DNA of 64,000 nucleotides from Macrothele yani (GCA_039090855.1 CM077010.1:50672905-50736904); one strand, 5' to 3'; counted from the stretch's first letter, positions 9,425 through 21,320 are shown. Numbers and translations are program-made. Notes: generated from the sequence alone by a model not told the origin.

Positions 9425-10110
9425 GTGTGCTGGAAGTAAGGTTCGTATTTATTTTCAGATAACAAATTCCAGGACTTTTCCAGAGGTTTTCCAGGTGTTC
9501 ATCAATATATTTGTATTCGTACTTATTCAGAGATATTAAATTCCAGGACTTTTCCTAGGAGTTTTGCAGATTACGTACACCAATAAATTTATTATTGTGT
9601 GATGAAAGCAAGGTTTGTGCTCATTCACAAATAATAAATTTCAGGACTTCTCCAGGAGTTTTCCAGGTGTTCATCAATAAATTTAATACTGTGTGCTGAA
9701 AGCTAAGTTTGTACTAATTCACAGATCATAAATTCCAGGGCTTTTCCCAGGAGTTTTGCAGATGTATACCAATAAATTCAGTGTTGTGTGCTGAAAGCAA
9801 GGTTCGTACTCATTTACAGATAATAAATTCCAGGACTTTTTCCAGCGGTTTTCCAGATGTTTATCAATAAATTTAATACTGTGTGCTGAAATTAAGATTC
9901 GTAGTCATATACAGATAATAAATTTCAGAACTTTTCCGGGTGTTTTCCAAATGCTCATCAATAAATTTAATATTGTATCCTGAAAGCAAGTTTTGTACTC
10001 ATTTACAGATAATAAATTCCAGGACTTTTTCAGGGTTTTTTCAGATGTTCACCAATAAATTTAGTATTGTGTGCTGTAGTTCGTACTCATTTATAGATAA
10101 CACTGGTCAA
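9425..10110 (+). repeat. About 95-bp tandem array (7 units)
   Basis: Units are marked by 'gtgtgctgaaagcaaggttcgta' at about 9425, 9597, 9691, 9786, 9881, 9975 and 10069, each followed by 'ataataaattccaggacttttcc'. The later spacing is 94-95 bp. Degenerate pieces of the 'ttccaggacttttccagg' motif recur at 17585 and 18236. Confidence 0.85.
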
Positions 10111-10114
10111 CACA

Positions 10115-10900
10115 AATTTTGGCATACGGAACAATGAAAGTGTTCCTAACAAAAATTTTCACGCTGAATTTAAATTTGCAATCAGAATGATTCTATCACC
10201 CACAGTTTTTCTGTAATGAAGCTTTATGTTACTTGTATTTAACATGTTGAAAGATTTGACCTATTTTGTCATAATTGGTTATATAATTTTTTCACAGGTA
10301 TTTTTTGTATTTTTTTAGTATACACAGGTGACAGACAGAGACTAACTGGTAGGTACGCAGCAGACAGAGACTGACTGGTAGGCAGGCGGTAGACATACGA
10401 GTTAGGCAGCGTGTTGCGACATAAAAGTCACTAGTCTGAGCAACTTTCGCCAGTATTTAGCTGACATTCGCTCTGTACCCACTAAGGGAGTTTCAGCTCC
10501 ATTTTGTCTAGTGATTAGATTATTGTACAACTGTGTTCGGGTTCATACTGTATCATTATACCAAGGAAGTGTTTAAATCATCCAGATGCCTTCTGTTACC
10601 TGTGTGGGAAATTGACATTTAAAGCTCAAGAGCAAAATTCCACTCGACTCTTTAAAAATTAGCAGGAGCTACATTTTGGCTGTAAAGTAGGTGACCAAGG
10701 TAAGAACTGGGCTCCTCATATCTGCTGTTCTATTTGTGTGCAGCGTCTGACAGATTGGGTATAGAGTTCTCGGCATATGTGATTTGCAGTTCCCATCGTT
10801 TAGGTTGGTACCCAAAAACCATTCATCAAACTGTTATATTTGTTTAACAAACTTAAAAAAAATAAGTAAATCCAAATGCACTGTGTTATACTAAAATTTA
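10115..10900. other. Spacer, possibly the 5' part of the following element
   Basis: It contains a short duplication 'cagacagagactRactggtagg' (about 10330-10385). It may belong to the element whose ORF begins downstream, but no terminus was identified. Confidence 0.3.
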
Positions 10901-10959
10901 CCATCTGCTATCAGGCTAGTTCCTCACAGTGAGGACTTATCTATACGACAGCTTCCAGT

Positions 10960-12500
10960 AAATGTAACTGTAGAAGATGAAGTTTCGGAAAACGTTGCAG
11001 CTAACCTAGTCCAATGTGAGGAGCAACATGACTGTATGTTTGAAGCAACTACGTGTTCTTTCGAGCCACATCTTTGATGAAACTAATTCGTGTTAAAATC
11101 CGATTGTAGAATTAAATTGTCGACGAAACACGATATAAACAAATGCAGTATACAACGTACCACATGTTAAAATCCTTTACTGTTAAAGAATCTTACACTT
11201 CATTAGATCTTTCGAAGACACATCGTCTTCATCATCAGAAGTTACAGTATAATATCACTGGAAGGACATTGACTTAAATAATGTTGGGAGACTTCACGTG
11301 ACATCTCCAATATTGACTTAATAATGTTGGAAGATGTCACGTGACGTCTTCAAACATTACTTAAGTCAATGTCCTTCTAGTGATATTATACTGTAACATG
11401 TGATGATGAAGACGATGTGTCTTCGAAAGATCTAATGAAGTGTAAGGTGTGTTTTAACAGTAATGGATGTTAACATGTGATACGTTGTATACTGCATTTG
11501 TTTCCATCGATCCACATCTGTTAACTCAATATGATTTATAAGACCTTGCTCGGGATTTGAATTTGTCCAAAACAGCTGCCGAAGTTTTGGGGTCAAGGTT
11601 GAAAGGCTTAAATCTACTTCAGCAAGACACTAAAGCGTTTTTTTTGTTTTGTTTTTAACCGCCAAGATGAGTTCAAAAACTTTTATTCTCAAGAAAAATG
11701 ATTTAGTTTACTGCAACAATATTTGCTTTGTGATAGATCTTCTTGGTCATGAACATAAAACAACAAAATGGCGACTGTTCATTGACTCCTCTAAAAGTAA
11801 TTTCAAAGGTGCCAATTTGCACAATGAAAACAAATTTCCTTCTATGCGATTAGTTAGCTTAAGCTGGTAATATGAAAGAATCTTATGAAAATATGAAATT
11901 CCTTTTGGAAACATTTCAGAATAACAAGCACAAATAGAACTGTGGCGTTCTAAAAGTTGCTGCGCTGTTACTTGGTTTGCAGCTCGGCTATACTAAATTT
12001 CATTGTTTCTTGTGCGAGTGGGACAGTCAAGACAAGAAATGTCATTACATCAAGAAGGAATGGCCAAAGCATGAATCAATTACTCATGAACACAGAAATG
12101 TTACATATCCTTCACTGGTCAACCCTGAAAATACAAAGTTATATTTTCTTTACCTTCGCGTCATATAAAATTAGGATTTTTTAGAAACTTTGTTAAAACC
12201 ATGAAAATGTTGCTGGGTTTGCTTATTTGAAGGAAAACACTCATCGAATAAATGATGCTAAAATTAAAGAAGGCATTTTTGTGCGTCTTTAAATAAGAGA
12301 TCAGATTCAAGATGTAAGATTCGAAGATCTATCAAACCAATTTGAACAAACAATCAACAAAAAAAACAGCTTGGAGATCGTTCAAAAGTGTTACGAAAAA
12401 GTGTTGGGAAAATTTTAAAGCACAGAACTACTGTGACATTGTGGGGGAACTGTTACATTCATTTAAAGGTATGGAGTTTTATACAGTATATATGCCACTT
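10960..12500 (+). pseudogene. Arthropod transposon-associated ORF of unknown class, 5' part
   Basis: Scattered frames match a protein family very common in arthropod and Hydra databases that I know only as uncharacterised, repeat-encoded proteins. Landmarks: DLARDLNLSKTAAEVLGSRL (about 11550), WRLFIDSSKSNFK and LHNENKFPS (about 11770-11850), LGLQLGYTKFHCFLCEWDS (about 11980), INDAKIKEGIFV (about 12250) and WENFKAQNY (about 12405). There are many frameshifts and stops. A MITE (11125-11515) and RTE copy 1 (12501-15714) interrupt it, and the reading resumes at 15715. No function is assigned. Confidence 0.7.
11125..11515. mobile_element. Palindromic MITE (about 390 bp)
   Basis: The two arms are near-perfect reverse complements over about 185 bp. 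'acaaatgcagtatacaacgta' at 11140 mirrors 'tacgttgtatactgcatttgt' at 11483, and 'cttcgaagacacatcgtctt' at 11211 mirrors 'aagacgatgtgtcttcgaa' near 11409. There is no ORF. It lies inside the broken transposon ORF that continues at 11528. Fold-back structure with no coding capacity is typical of a MITE; the superfamily is not determined. Confidence 0.8.
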
Positions 12501-15500
12501 GCCACAATAGCACATTGTCAGTATATATGGGATGTAAGGTCAGGTGATGCGTAACATCACAGCTCTCTCCTTGACAAATGTCAACCCCGCCTTCTCGTGG
12601 TGCATCCTGTTCCCACCAAAGGGGCTCTGACGACCGCAAATAGCGGTATAACTATACCATCGGGATCAGAGGAAATTCTATCCCACACTCACCAACCCGC
12701 TTGGCCAGCGTGGTGAGTTATGGCCAAACCCCTCCAAAATGACTCTACAACTTAAATCTTGGCCCTCAGTCTCCGGCAGCTGGAATGTACCTGGCCAAGG
12801 CAGCGGCCAGTGCGACATGAAGGCAGAGGGTGCTAAGAATCCCCGGAGGACCGGACTAGGCTGCCATTTGATGCTGACCTTGGCTACCTACAACGGACGC
12901 TCCCTATCTTCTGATTCAAGGCTTCTTGAATTGGAAGAGGAACTACAAAGGATCAAGTGGGACATCGTCGGGCTGAGTGAGGTAAGGAGAAAAGGAGAAG
13001 ATCTCATTGAACTGAAAAGTGGACATCTCTTCTATTATCGTGGGACAGATACTGGCAGAACTAGTGGTGTTGGATTTATAATAAACAAGAAACTGAAGGA
13101 TAAAGTGGTAGAAGTTGAAAGTTCCTCTGACAGAGCTGCACGACTCGTTATCCAACTATCGAGAAGATACCAGGCTCAGATTATTCAAACTTATGCACCC
13201 ACCACAAGTCATCCTGAAGAAGAAATTGAAGAATTTTATGAGGAAATTCGTCATCTAAATAATAAAGGTAAGCAGCACTTGAAGATAATTATGGGAGATT
13301 TCAATGCAAAAATAGGGCACCGGCAACAGAATGAAACTTCAGTAGGTAAATTCGGTCACGGCAACAGAAACCAGCGTGGAAATACTCTCGTTGAGTTTGC
13401 AGAGGCAGAAGGATTTTTCATCTTGAATTCCTTTTTCAAGAAAAAGCCACACAGGAAATGGACATGGAGACATCCAATTGGGACGACAAGTGAAATTGAT
13501 TTTATTATGTGTAACAAAAAATTCGTCATCGAAGACTGCAGTGTGCTAAACAAGTTCAACACAGGTAGTGACCATAGATTGGTGAGATGTAAGATGCACC
13601 TCAACACTAAACTGGAACGTGGCAAGCTCATAAGACAAACAAAATGTATTGACATAACCAACCTTAAAAAACACCATAATACTTTCAAGTTGGAACTGAA
13701 GAACAGATTCTCTGCTTTTAGACGGCCTAACATCGGAAGAAGTGGATATTTCGGAAGTTAACAGAAAAAAGTAACCAAAGCTCTTATGGAAACAGCAACA
13801 AAATTAGCTGGGTCTAAGAACAAGTTGCATGTAAGCAAATTATCAGGAAAAACCAAAATGTTGATGCAAAAAAGAAGACAGATGAGGACAACTAAAGAAG
13901 ATGTGACTTCCAAAGTGGAATATATAGAGCTATGCAAGACAGCACGAAAAAGTATCACTGAAGACGTAAGGAAATTCAACTGTGAGCTAGTGAGGAAAGC
14001 AATTGAAAACAACCAAAGCCTAAAGATAGCAAAGGGACATCTCAGTAAGGGAAGAAAACAGATTATGGCTCTGAGAAAAGAAGATGGTTCTATAACAAGA
14101 AATAGAGGCGAAATTTTGACAAGAGTGAAAGATTTCTACTCCAAATTATATGAAAGGGATGATACATGTACTCCAGACATCATGAAAGGTACCAGAGTTC
14201 TTCCAGTCCTCCCAGCAGAAGTTGCTCATGCAATCAAGAACATGAAGCGGGGGAAAGCTCCAGGAGAAGATGGAATTACTATAGACATCATACAAGAAGC
14301 AAGTGGAGAAATTGAAACAGTACTCGCCCAAATTTTCACTCGATGCCTTAATGAAGGGAAGATTCCTGAGGATTGGAACAATGCTACAATGATCCTGCTA
14401 CATAAAAAAGGTGACATTGAGGATCTCAGGAACTACAGACCTATCAGCCTCCTATCAGTGGTTTATAAAATCTTCACTAAAGTTATTTCACACCGCTTGA
14501 AGGTAACACTGGACATGGCTCAACCGAGAGAACAAGCTGGATTCAGGAGTGGCTACAGCACAATAGATCATATCCATGTACTGAGAGAACTAATTGAAAG
14601 AGCGAGGGAATATGAACTTCCATTGTGCATGGCTTTTATCGATTATGAAAAAGCCTTTGATTCGGTGAAACCATCAGCAGTTACCACGGCTCTGAAATCC
14701 TGCGGTATTGAAGATGCATACATTAATATTATTAATAACATCTATGAAAATGCAAGTGCAAAGATTCGGCTGTTTGAAAATACAACACACATAAAAATTG
14801 GAAAGGGAGTGAGACAAGGTGACACCATATCTCCGAAGCTCTTTAATGCCACATTGGAAAATGTCTTTCAATCACTGAACTGGGAAAACAAAGGGATAAA
14901 GATTAATGGAGATTATCTAACCCACCTTCGTTTTGCTGATGACGTAGTCATTTTTGCAACTACCCCATCAGAGCTGCAGAGTATGATCCAGGAACTTGCT
15001 GACAAGAGTAAAGAAGTGGGATTGAAAATGAACTTTCAGAAGACAAAAGTGATGTTCAATGCTTTTACAAGAAATGAAGATTTATCGATTGATGGAGAAA
15101 AACTGGAAATAACAGATACGTATGTTTATCTTGGACAGCAGATATCAAGTGAGGGGTCACATTGATGAAGAAATTAATCGGCGTACAAAACTTGCCTGGA
15201 GAGCTTTTGGAAGAAACAGCATAATTTTCAAGAGCAATATGCCATTATGTCTTAAAAGAAAAGTGTTTGATCAATGCATCCTTCCAGTGCTTACGTATGG
15301 TGCAGAGACGTGGACCTTAACTAAAAGAGACATACAAAGGCTGCAGACAACTCAAAAAAGCATGGAGAGGTGCATGCTTGGTATAACCAGGAGAGATAAG
15401 AAGAGGAACTCGTGGATCCGAAAAATGACGAGAGTGGAAGACATCATGATCAGAGTTAAATCCCTGAAATGGCAATGGGCTGGACATACTGCCAGAAGGA

Positions 15501-15714
15501 CAGACCATAGATGGACAGCCGAAATTTTAGATTGGATTCCAAGGGACAGGAAAAGACCCAGAAAAAGACCACATGGGAGATGGGTGGATGAAATTCGTAA
15601 ATATGCGGGAGTGACATGGAGGAGACTGGCACAAGACAGACCGTTGTGGAGGAAACTTGGGGAGACCTTCGTCCAGCAGTGGATTGATAATGGTTGACAA
15701 TGATGATGATGATG
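12501..15714 (+). mobile_element. RTE-clade non-LTR retrotransposon, copy 1
   Basis: A 3.2-kb element ending in (TGA/ATG)n without poly(A), typical of RTE elements. It is flanked by the 9-bp duplication atgccactt (12492-12500 and 15715-15723), and the interrupted host ORF resumes after it. From 12528 on it is very similar to copy 2 (25237-28430). The 27 bp between the TSD and 12528 are absent from copy 2, so copy 2 may be 5' truncated or copy 1 extended. Confidence 0.9.
12739..15697 (+). pseudogene. RTE endonuclease-reverse transcriptase, frameshifted
   Basis: Same protein as the intact ORF at 25447, split into three frames. Frame 1 (12739-13761) holds the APE-type endonuclease, including LSEVRRKGE, IIMGDFNAKIG and GSDHRLV. 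The frame breaks near 13718, where an extra T and other small changes occur. Frame 2 (13786-15165) holds the reverse transcriptase (AFIDYEKAFDS, GVRQGDTISP, LRFADDVV). A single extra G in 'gaggggtcac' near 15157 shifts into frame 3 (15122-15697), which holds the C-terminal domain. Copy 2 also has two extra codons near residue 485. It cannot make a full protein as read. Confidence 0.92.
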
Positions 15715-15945
15715 ATGCCACTTAAAATTCGTTTCATGGACTTGGAATTTTCCCCTGACAATCTGGGTGGTGCTATCATCGACGAACATGGTGAGCGATT
15801 TCACAAAGGTATCTCAATCATGGAAAAGAGGTACCAGGGAAATGGAGTTTTAGCATGCTTGCTGAACATTGTTGGACCTTTAAGAGGGATGTTAGAGATG
15901 CTAAATACAGAAGAAAATCGTCAGCTGTCACTGAATTATTATAAA
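15715..15945 (+). pseudogene. Transposon-associated ORF of unknown class, 3' part
   Basis: Continuation of the ORF interrupted by RTE copy 1. It reads PLKIRFMDLEFSPDNLGG, then DEHGERFHKGISIMEKRYQG. After a one-base shift it continues WSFSMLAEHCWTFKRDV and DAKYRRKSS. The HGERFH…MEKRYQG…LAxxCWxxKRD signature is that of the same uncharacterised arthropod repeat-encoded family. It ends at the Helentron-like motif. Confidence 0.75.
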
Positions 15946-15980
15946 CTAGCGTAAAGCCCGTCCTAAGGCGGTTGTTTTTC
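15944..15980 (+). repeat. Helentron-like hairpin motif
   Basis: 'aaactagcgtaaagcccgtc' followed by 'ctaaggcgg' repeats the motif at 440 and the minus-strand copy at 41938. The stem is weaker here. It overlaps the end of the unknown ORF. Confidence 0.5.
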
Positions 15981-17650
15981 AGCTTTAAATAAATACTAAT
16001 ATATACGGGATGTTGCCCATCCTATGACAAACTGAAATTTTTAATTGAAGCAGATTGAAAACTAATCAAATGGACGCCGAATTTCTGTAAAGAAATATAG
16101 TAAAAACGTTTATAGTAAGAACTCATTCCTGTTAGAACTAACAATTATATGCTATTTATTTCCGTTTTTCAAAAGACCTCGGAATAAATAACATTCTGTG
16201 TAAAATATTTGTCATTTAAGAACTATAGGTTAGAGCGTTTAGATAGATTGGTATTTTATAAAATGTATAATATAATCAGCACTAAACTCGAATTGTTGTT
16301 TTCGTGCAAACTCATCTTAATAACTTTGATTTTTTGCGTTAAATTACTTTTTCTCCGGCACACTTGTTATTCCCTTCACGGCTTGTTTTAGACTGTCCTA
16401 TTTGACGGTTACCTTGAAACTTCATACCGAACCTTTTTCTATAAAATAATGCGACATCTGGTACTAGAAATTGGAAGTATCTAAATTCTCGACAATGTGC
16501 TATTGTGGCGATATCTGCTTTTTGATTGAATCTGGCTTACTTTGACAACTCAAGATTTCAGTTTTTATTGTAGGTTAGAGCGTTTAGATAGATAGATATT
16601 TTGCAAAATGTTTAATATAGTCAACACTAAACTTGAAAAGTTAGTTAAATTAAAAAAATAAAGCGTACCAATTAATATTCGAATTGTACTAAATTAAATT
16701 AATAATGCAAACGCAATTAGCCGTGCTATTAAGATTTTGATTCGGATATTGTAGATCGGATAAATAGAACTCGAGTCATTGATAATCCAATGTTTTTAAG
16801 TTAGCACTCGATCACCTTGACATCTCAATGTGATCGCGTGCTATTATATAGCAGGCAATCATTTTGACATCGCGAGAGCACACACGAATTGATCGCTAAG
16901 TGATGGCGCAACAATGCAAACGTTACTGTGACATCAAGCGTTTATAACGTAATTGTCTTTTTCGTGCAGAGATATTGGTTCTTGCGTTATGTCTAAACCA
17001 TTAGATAAGAATACGGTGCAACAGTTCTAATTAAATCTTTACAGCCAGACGAAACATAAGACAGAAGTCAACTTATGGTAATTCTTTTTTATTCCAACGC
17101 TATATTAAAAGAACATCGCACTTCGAAATATAACGTAATTCACATCCGCCACATATCCACACCAGCAAATGTTATCACGTCCTCTTATCTATCATTCTTA
17201 TCTGATACATTCATACGTCACGTTTACTCTGACCTCAAATGCTGCCAACCTCATTCTCGTTTGAGGGAAAAGATGTAATGTTAAGTTTGGGAGTATAAGC
17301 AGAACAAACTCAAATTTGCATAGGAAAAAAAAAACTAAAAATGAAAGTTAATTTAGAATATACGTCACACGTTCCAGAGAGGCATACAGATCTGGGTGTT
17401 TTATTATCAATGTACTAAATATACAATATTTTTCAGATTTAACCTGTGTGTCACTAAAAATCCCTGCGTGATAGAGAAAAACTTGTAACATATTTGAAGT
17501 CAGCATAGAAAGTGCTATTAGGATCCGGCACTTTTTTTGTGTGTGTGTGCCAAAACAAAATTCAAAGTTTTTTGGAAACTAGTGTAATTATTCCAGGACT
17601 TTTCCAGGAGTTTCCACATGTCGTTATGACTCCAGGTGCCCAACTTCTAT
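15981..17650. repeat. AT-rich non-coding block with internal repeat and shared terminal segment
   Basis: About 80 bp containing 'aggttagagcgtttagatag' occurs twice (about 16226-16305 and 16573-16650). The last part (about 17165-17366) is similar to 42187-42372: both have a 'cacgtc/cgtcat…gacct' region and end '(aa)actaaaaaRgaaagttaa'. It is possibly the non-coding end of a Helentron or other non-autonomous element. No ORF is supported. Confidence 0.5.
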
Positions 17651-17667
17651 GCAACAAAATAAGGTCG

Positions 17668-18090
17668 CTTAAACACCTTGCACTGCAGCATATGACACTT
17701 AAACACCTTGCACATATATAACACTTAAACACCTTGCACATATATAACACTTAAACACCTTGCACATAAATAACACTTAAACACCTTGCACATATATAAC
17801 ACTTAAACACCATATATATATAGCCGCCCCGCCCCGGTGGCGCAGTGGTCTAAGCGATGGCCTCTGATCATTCGTCCGAACGGGGTCCGGGTTCGAATCC
17901 CGGTGAGGCATGGATGTTGTGTTTGTCTGACAGCACTGGCTCTCTCCCTTCCCTGGAACCAGTGACCCTAAATTAGGGACGGGCGACTGCTTATAGCCCA
18001 TTGAGTTGCTCACGGTGGTCGTTAAACCTCCAATCAAAAAAAAAAAAAAAAAAAACACCATATATGACACTTGAACACCTTGCATTGCAG
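17668..18090 (+). repeat. 26-bp tandem repeat split by a SINE
   Basis: Units of 'cttaaacaccttgcacatatataaca' repeat five to six times before the SINE and resume after it ('gacacttgaacaccttgca'). Confidence 0.88.
17818..18052 (+). mobile_element. tRNA-derived SINE (SINE-B) with TSD
   Basis: A well-preserved copy with A box GTGGCGCAGTGGTC, B box GGGTTCGAATCCC and a long A tail (about 20). The duplication aaacaccatatat (17805-17817 and 18053-18065) is part of the surrounding 26-bp array. The clean tail suggests a young insertion. Confidence 0.92.
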
Positions 18091-18359
18091 CATCACGTGA
18101 GATGAAAGAGGTGACATCGCGTCTCCACACTTCATAGAAGGAATTGACGTCATCACAAGTAGACGCCTCAGAGATCTAAAACAAAGTGATGCTACCAGTC
18201 CAAACATTTTGACCAGATTTGTCATTGCAATAAAAATATTCCAGTACTTCTCCAGGATCTCTCACAAAAATTTCTAGGCCCGGAAGAAAGGGAAATCAAG
18301 TTTCAGGACTTTCCCTGGATTCCAGGGGCCGTACGAATCTTGTGAAACCTTTGACCCTT

Positions 18360-19790
18360 GCGACGATCTCTGGTCTCTGAACTGGACAGTCCAATTTTTC
18401 GGCGCTCATGTCCTAAATCTCATTTGTAACAGCATGAGCATTACGAGATGATGCGTTGTCCTGCTGGTGAGGTATGGATCTCCCCCAAAGTGCTGACACA
18501 ACGTTGGTATTGTGTAATTGTGCAGGACGTCTAGGTAGAGCTCATCATTCTTTGGGTTGTCCAAGACGACTAATAGGCTCAAGCTGAACTGCAAAAAAAC
18601 AACTCTATGTCATCAAGGAACCTCCACTAAACCTCTCTGTCGGGGTGATGCAGTCTGGAAGGTGTTTGCTTTGCCATCATACACATTCAGGAGTGACTCT
18701 CTGACCGGTAGACTGTATACCGTGAATCTTTAGTCCAAAGGACAGTCTTCCATTGGTCTACATTCCAAGATCGACATTCCTTACTCAACGCTAACCAGTG
18801 TGGCATTGATCGAAGTGATTGGCGGCTTGTCTCTTGCTAACCAGCGTGTGGCACTAGTCGAAGTGATCAGCTTCTTGTGAACTGCTAACCAGCATGTGGC
18901 ACTAGTCGAAGAGATTAGCTGCTTGTGAACTGCTAATCAGCGTGTGGCAATAGTCGAAGTGATTAGCTGCTTGTGAATTGCTAACAAGCGTGTGGCATTA
19001 GTCGAAGTGCTTAGCTGCTTGTGAATTGCTAACCAGCGCATGACATTAGTCGAAGTGATTAGATGCTTGTGAATTGCTAACCAGCGTGTGGCACTAGTAG
19101 AAGTGATTAGCTGCTTGTGAATTGCTAGCAAACGTGTGGCATTGGTCGAAGTGATGAGCGGCTTGTGAATTGCTAACTAGCGTATGGCATTACATTAGTC
19201 GAAGTGCTTAACTGCTTGTGAATTGCTAACCAGCGCATGACATTAGTCGAAGTAATTAGCGGCTTGTGAATTGCTAACCAGCGTGGGACATTAGTCGAAA
19301 TGATTAGCTGCTTGTGAATTGCTGCTCGACTGGGGTAACCCATACCATGCAGCGTTCTGTACACTGTACTGATGCATCACTCCCATTAGTCCCACATAGG
19401 TTTTACATGATTTCAGACAATTCTGAATTGCTAACAGTGCTTTGCAGAGCCCAACTGTGCGTTCTGTTAGCTCCAGAGGTTAATGAAATAGCTCCTTGGG
19501 AGATTCAAGTCCAGTCCATGCCTATTTGCATATCGCATCACCAACCGTCGACCTAGGGATCTTTAATGCCGCTGCCTATCTAGGCTTAGCAAGAGTAGTA
19601 ATTAGTCAACTCTGTTTACCGAAGCCTAGTAACAATAGTAAGAGTATACTTTCATTCACAGTTGTGCATAGCTCTACGAGAATCACAGTTTGATCATAGC
19701 TCTACGAGCAAATTTACAGTTGGACCACTGATGTGGTGCTTTGTTAGGACTTAATTCACTATCAAAAGAGGGATGTCCGGATATTAACAG
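18360..19790 (-). pseudogene. Tc1 transposase relic with an internal 16-codon expansion
   Basis: Minus-strand pieces of a Tc1 transposase in order. At about 19364 is YRTLHGMGYPSRAAIHKQL, the end of the DNA-binding domain. Then comes a tandem expansion of its next 16 residues (18789-19325). Next is NVDQWKTVLWTKDSRYT (about 18780-18700), where the catalytic Asp of WTDES is in doubt, reading K. Then LYLDVLHNYTIPTLCQHFG (about 18560-18480) and a QQDNA-like block in another frame. The DLNPIEHLW block is not found. 'cactatcaaaagagggatg' near 19752 may be a remnant terminus. Confidence 0.7.
18789..19325 (-). repeat. 48-bp (16-codon) tandem array, about 11 units, inside a transposase
   Basis: The 48-bp unit 'ttgctaaccagcgtgtggca…gcttgtgaa' recurs at 18835, 18883, 18931 and so on to about 19271, with one 4-bp irregularity near 19200. 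On the minus strand each unit encodes a variant of LAIHKQLITSTNATRW, which is the Tc1 sequence that normally occurs once after GYPSRA. Because the period is a multiple of three, most of the array is open (19131-18937 and 19364-19173). Confidence 0.9.
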
Positions 19791-19849
19791 ATCAGTGTAC
19801 ATTTAATGAACACTTTATGACAGCAGTAAACCACTTTATGTAAATAGAC

Positions 19850-21320
19850 TGATATGACATCCGTTGTGGCCAAGATTACGAAATCAGGCGAATGGGATTC
19901 TTTTAGTTCGGAATACTCTACCGTAGGTCAAAGAGGAAAGCGAAGTTCTCTGATACGTATTGAACATGGGAGGATTCGGGACGTTCGGAGGAGGATTGGG
20001 AATTAAGAAGAACTGCTACAGTCGTGGAATGTTTCCAGAACAGCAGTAGTAAGAGCACACAGATGGTTAATGCAGCAAAAAAGCCGTTAGTGATCATATG
20101 ACCTGTGGTTTGAAAAAGCTAGTCCAAGCCCGAGGTCAGCCACATTTTAAATGGCTGCCCCGCTCATTCCGGACTAAGACAACAAGGAATTAGATTTAGC
20201 AATAATGTCAAATAGTACCACAGTCAACCGTCTGCATTGCAACTTCAAAAGATCTGCTCTCACAGCAGTGCTGAGTGCAAAGAACCAGACAAAACCCCTA
20301 CAGTGGCTCAGGAGCACCGGCTATAAATCTTAACTGATTGGCAAAGGTTGATGTGGTCTATCAAATCACGTTTTGCTCTGAAATACCCCAATGGAAGCAA
20401 CTCAATGGACTATAAGCAGTAACCCGTCCTTAGTTCAGGGCCACTGATCAAAGGGAAGGAAGAGAGCCAGTGTCATAAGACAAAGACAACATCCATGTAA
20501 CACGGGATTCGAACCCGAGCCCATCTCGGACGAATGATCAGGAGCAAGCGCTTATACCGCTGCACAACCGAGGCGGCCGGTAAGATTTTGGAAATAACAG
20601 CGTAAAGCATGGAGTGATTTTGTACTTTCACGACTTCCCGCGCTGGAGGAGGCCATGTAATAGTGTGGGCTATGTTTTAATGGGAGGTTTATGCCCTTTC
20701 ATTCGAGTGGACTAATGCACAATCACATTTAAATTTCGTTTCTGATCAAGGACATCCGATCATGGTTACTCTACCCATGTTAATGAATACATCCAACAGT
20801 ACGGTGTTCCATTCCACAACGCCCATATTGTCTGGGAGTGGTTTCAGAAATATGATGAGGGCTTCTCTTTTCTTCAATGCCACGTCAGTTTCCAGATCTC
20901 AATACTATGAAGATTTTGTAGGAAGATATCGAACAGAACATCAGGCGTCTAGATCCACTGCCACACAATCTGAGTGAATTAAAAAACAATATTAGGTATT
21001 GTGGTCCAATATTTTTCTTCGTTGCGATTTTAAAAGCCACAGATAGCGCAAAACATATAGAGATTACTACAGGGAAATCCATTTTTCCACTGTTAGTCGA
21101 CGAATACCTGGAGAGTTAGGATATTTACAGGATGCAGTGGCCCGCGAGATCTCCGGACATAAACTCATAGAGCATGTCTGGGATGTTCTGTGAAGAGCAG
21201 TTGTCGGCCGGCAGCACACGCCCCAAATCTTCACGGCACTCCGACGCGCCTTGGCGTAGGAAAGGCACTTGCCCTTAACTCTGTTTCACAGCTTTGTAAA
21301 CAGGAATAGGGCTCCCTGTG
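19850..21320 (+). pseudogene. Tc1 transposase relic (plus strand), very degraded, with SINE inside
   Basis: Pieces on the plus strand in order. TVNRLHCNFKRSAL and AKNQTKPLQWLR (about 20220-20315) correspond to the HTH end. At about 20600-20900 is a piece with a GLCPFIRV…, VNEYIQQYGVPFHNAHIV and WFQKYDEG pattern. At about 21140 is WPARSPDIN followed by EHVWDVL, the DDE Glu block. Stops and shifts are frequent. The SINE at 20386 splits it. It resembles the family of the Tc1 at 56425. Confidence 0.6.
20386..20580 (-). mobile_element. tRNA-derived SINE (SINE-B), diverged, minus strand
   Basis: Reverse-complement copy: the body 'aactcaatggactataagcag…ccgtcctta' is followed by the B box (gggattcgaacccg) and A-box region (ccgaggcggcc). 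No clear tail or TSD is left, so it is an old insertion. Confidence 0.8.
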
